Positions 61,770 through 64,000 of a DNA stretch of 64,000 nt are shown one piece after another. The notes under the pieces are model-generated. The model made no database searches and was not told the origin of the DNA. It worked only from the letters and a program-made list of their open reading frames with translations. Source of the stretch: Alloalcanivorax xiamenensis (lineage in GTDB: Bacteria > Pseudomonadota > Gammaproteobacteria > Pseudomonadales > Alcanivoracaceae). The stretch's first letter is position 1. Each line of letters starts with the position of its first letter. A program made the translations under genes and the position numbers. Location: assembly GCF_009846745.1 (NCBI RefSeq), contig NZ_AQPF01000007.1:62001-126000 (forward strand), in the 5' to 3' direction.

Positions 61770-63131
61770 ATGAACCATACCGATCCACGGCAGGATGTCA
61801 TCATCGTTGGCGCGGGCCTCGCGGGGCTCAAGGCTGCCCTGGAACTCAAGCAGGCAGGCAAGCGAGTGACCGTACTGGAGGCCCGGGACCGGGTGGGCGG
61901 GCGCTCCATGCCCGGTGAAATCGCCGGCCAGACCATCGATCTGGGCGGCCAGTGGGTGGGACCACAACAGACCCTGTTGCTGGATCAAGCCAACACGCTG
62001 GGGGTAAAAACCACACCCCAATATACAACCGGAGCCAGCCTGCTTTCCCTGGATGGCAAGCTCAGCAGCTACCGCTCCGACATCCCCAGGCTGCCGTTCC
62101 TGTCCCTGCTGGAACTGGGGCGACTTGAACGCAGATGGGCCAAGGAGATGCGAAGTCTGCCCACCACCGCCGAACCCTGGCTGGCAGTGAAAGCCAAACA
62201 ATGGGATTCAGAAACTCTGGAAAGTTGGATCCTCAAACACGTTCACACCCGTGGCGCCCGGGAATTCGCCCGCACCATTGCCCGCGCCGTGCTGTGCGCG
62301 GAACCCCGCCAGGTCTCTTATTTGTGCTTCCTGGAATACCTGCGCCAGGGGCAGGGACTGGAAACCCTGATCGGCACCCAAGGGGGCGCCCAGCAGGATA
62401 AATTCATCGGCGGTGCCTGGCGCATTCCCGAGCGCATGGCCGAACAGCTCGGCGGCGGCATCGTGCTCAATGCCCCGGTACTGGCGGTGGAACAGAACGG
62501 TCAGTACGTCACCGTCACCACCGAAGGGCGGAAATACACCGCGCCATACTTGATCATGGCGGTCCCGCCGGTGCTGGCAGGCAAGATTGGTTACAACCGG
62601 CCCCTGCCCTCCAAACGCAGCGCCTTGCTGGAGCGCATGCCCATGGGCTCGGTGATCAAGATTCATGTGGCTTACCAAAGCGCCTTCTGGCGTCAGCGTG
62701 GTCTCAATGGCGCCGTCGTCAGCAACGACCGGATTTTCAATGTGGTCTTCGACCAGTCACTGGATGACAACGGCATGGGCGTCCTGGTGGGCTTTATCGA
62801 CGGCGACCATGCCATCGCCATGAGCGCCCACGACGAAACGGCCCGACGCCAACAGGTGATTACCGATCTGGTCCATTACTTCGGTCAGGACGCCGCCAAC
62901 CCCATTGACTACGTGGAACAGGACTGGACCGCCGAACCCTGGAGCCGGGGCTGCTACGTGGCTCACACCGCTCCGGGCGTCATCACCTCCTTCGGCGACA
63001 CTTTGCGGGAACCCTGCGGCCGGATTCATTGGGCCGGGACGGAAACCGCCATCGAATGGACGGGATATCTGGAGGGCGCCTTGCAGTCAGGCATGCGCGC
63101 CGCCAGGGAAGTGATCGCGGCGCAGAGATAA
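61770..63131 (+). CDS. FAD-dependent amine oxidase (monoamine-oxidase family)
   Basis: Flavoprotein of 453 aa. The dinucleotide fold IIVGAGLAGLKAALELKQAG and the GGRSMPG and GGQWVGPQQ lines belong to the MAO family, and the C-terminal HWAGTETAIEWTGYLEGALQ closes the FAD site. It oxidises an amine to an imine/aldehyde with H2O2 release. The substrate is unknown. ATG 61770 begins MNHTDPRQDVIIVGAG; the upstream frame is open but overlaps the TetR gene. Confidence 0.9.
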   Translation: MNHTDPRQDVIIVGAGLAGLKAALELKQAGKRVTVLEARDRVGGRSMPGEIAGQTIDLGGQWVGPQQTLLLDQANTLGVKTTPQYTTGASLLSLDGKLSSYRSDIPRLPFLSLLELGRLERRWAKEMRSLPTTAEPWLAVKAKQWDSETLESWILKHVHTRGAREFARTIARAVLCAEPRQVSYLCFLEYLRQGQGLETLIGTQGGAQQDKFIGGAWRIPERMAEQLGGGIVLNAPVLAVEQNGQYVTVTTEGRKYTAPYLIMAVPPVLAGKIGYNRPLPSKRSALLERMPMGSVIKIHVAYQSAFWRQRGLNGAVVSNDRIFNVVFDQSLDDNGMGVLVGFIDGDHAIAMSAHDETARRQQVITDLVHYFGQDAANPIDYVEQDWTAEPWSRGCYVAHTAPGVITSFGDTLREPCGRIHWAGTETAIEWTGYLEGALQSGMRAAREVIAAQR

Positions 63132-63217
63132 TGAGACGCGCTAAAAAGCGAATACACACCTCATACCCGCCCCCTGTTCTTCTCACGCATTCGCGGTCAT
63201 CCGCCTGATCCGGCCTG

Positions 63218-64000
63218 TCATGCATGGCCCGCCAAGCGCTGAACCACCGAGGCAAGCACGTCCCTGAACCGCGCGGCGGTTCGCGATAAATCAGAACGGA
63301 CGAACATCCGCAGTTCTAGTGGCGGGAGAGGTGGGAGAGGCGGGAGAGACGAAAGAGTGCCGCCATCATCGATCCTGTATATGCCTTCCGGAATGGCATG
63401 GGCCGTTCGAGCCGTAATGCCGTGACCAAACCGCAAGGCCGCCCAAACGCCGGGAAGGCTGGGCGTTGTCAACGCCAGTCTCCATGGCACGCCCTTTTTA
63501 TCCAGAGCCTGTAATGCGGCCTGCCGGAACAAACAAGGATGGTTAAAGAGCACCAGGGGAATCGGCGCCGAAGGATCCGCACGACTTACCGGCTCCGTGC
63601 CTTTGAACCAGTACATCGGCATGGCGACCAGGGAATCCCCCGCCGCCGCGGTACCGGGCCGGGCAAACGCGATGGCGAGATCCAGCCTGCCCGCGCGCAC
63701 CTCTTCTTCCAGAGCATGGTTCCGACCCGCCCTCACCTCCACATGCACATCCGGATTATGGTGGGCAAAGAGCGTCATCGCCTCGGGCAGAACATCCTCG
63801 GCAAAATCCTGCGGCAATCCGACCCGGATCGTCGCCGCCCTGGTGGCCGCCCCGAGCGCTCTGGCCGCGTCATCATGCAGTTCGACGATGCGGCGGGCGT
63901 AGTGCAGCAGCGCATCGCCAGCCTCGGTCAGCACCAGCCCACGCCCCTTGCGCTCGAACAACACCAGGCCGGCCTGCTCTTCGAGGCGCTTCAACTGCAT
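63218..64000 (-). CDS. LysR-family regulator, N-terminus cut by the window end
   Basis: At least 260 aa of a LysR-type regulator; the first part of the helix-turn-helix lies beyond 64000. The visible start QLKRLEEQAGLVLFERKGRG and LTEAGDALLHYARRI are the end of the DNA-binding domain and the linker. The rest is the periplasmic-binding-protein-like ligand domain. A LPPLPPLPP stretch near residue 225 comes from a 9-base direct repeat and is unusual for the family. Confidence 0.87.
   Translation of the reverse strand: MQLKRLEEQAGLVLFERKGRGLVLTEAGDALLHYARRIVELHDDAARALGAATRAATIRVGLPQDFAEDVLPEAMTLFAHHNPDVHVEVRAGRNHALEEEVRAGRLDLAIAFARPGTAAAGDSLVAMPMYWFKGTEPVSRADPSAPIPLVLFNHPCLFRQAALQALDKKGVPWRLALTTPSLPGVWAALRFGHGITARTAHAIPEGIYRIDDGGTLSSLPPLPPLPPLELRMFVRSDLSRTAARFRDVLASVVQRLAGHA

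Overview
The window is GC-rich DNA from a gammaproteobacterium. Gene content and order (recA-recX, alaS-lysC-csrA-tRNA-Ser, fagA-fumC, ubiUVT, quinol NO reductase with NnrS) suggest a marine Oceanospirillales/Pseudomonadales relative such as Alcanivorax or Alloalcanivorax. The genus is inferred from content and no search was run.

1-7 kb is an oxygen-limitation block: ubiU-ubiV and ubiT for O2-independent ubiquinone synthesis, a class III ribonucleotide reductase (nrdD, nrdG), a DGC-type cysteine protein and a Dnr-like Crp/Fnr regulator. FNR/ANR/DNR-type sites lie before ubiU, before nrdD and between ubiT and the DGC gene. The reductase is split: a catalytic core with no ATP-cone is followed by a 60-codon gene carrying only the glycyl-radical domain.

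9-15 kb is a nitric-oxide block: two Rrf2 regulators with NsrR-type cysteines, two divergent NnrS-family membrane proteins and a quinol-dependent NO reductase. Four 23-bp NsrR-type boxes precede the nnrS pair, norB and, at 56 kb, hmp. The remaining sequence contributes one more box position at hmp, making five boxes at three promoters.

15-25 kb holds aroG behind two aromatic-rich leader peptides and an attenuator, a chemoreceptor, a lipoprotein joining a parallel beta-helix to a diheme cytochrome, and an accessory cluster: an unrecognised 408-aa protein facing a WYL regulator, a SUKH protein and an unrecognised 189-aa protein. 26-34 kb is housekeeping: tRNA-Ser, csrA, lysC, alaS, a frameshifted TSUP permease, recX, recA and pncC. 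A 268-bp MITE-like element follows at 34.3 kb.

34.5-39 kb has an 8-oxoguanine deaminase with an upstream mini-ORF and hairpin, and a frameshifted TonB-dependent copper receptor. 39-52 kb is a defence island: a McrB-like ATPase with a DUF2357 nuclease, in visibly lower-GC DNA, then a complete Wadjet system (jetABCD). 52-64 kb returns to metabolism: fagA-fumC under a Fur box, argC, hmp, a ZapE-family ATPase, a TetR-controlled acyl-CoA module, a TetR/amine-oxidase pair and a LysR gene cut by the window end.

REP-like palindromes with a core resembling GTGGGAAGC-n-GCTTGC-n-AGCGAAT sit in at least eleven intergenic loci. No CRISPR array, intact insertion sequence or rRNA gene was seen.
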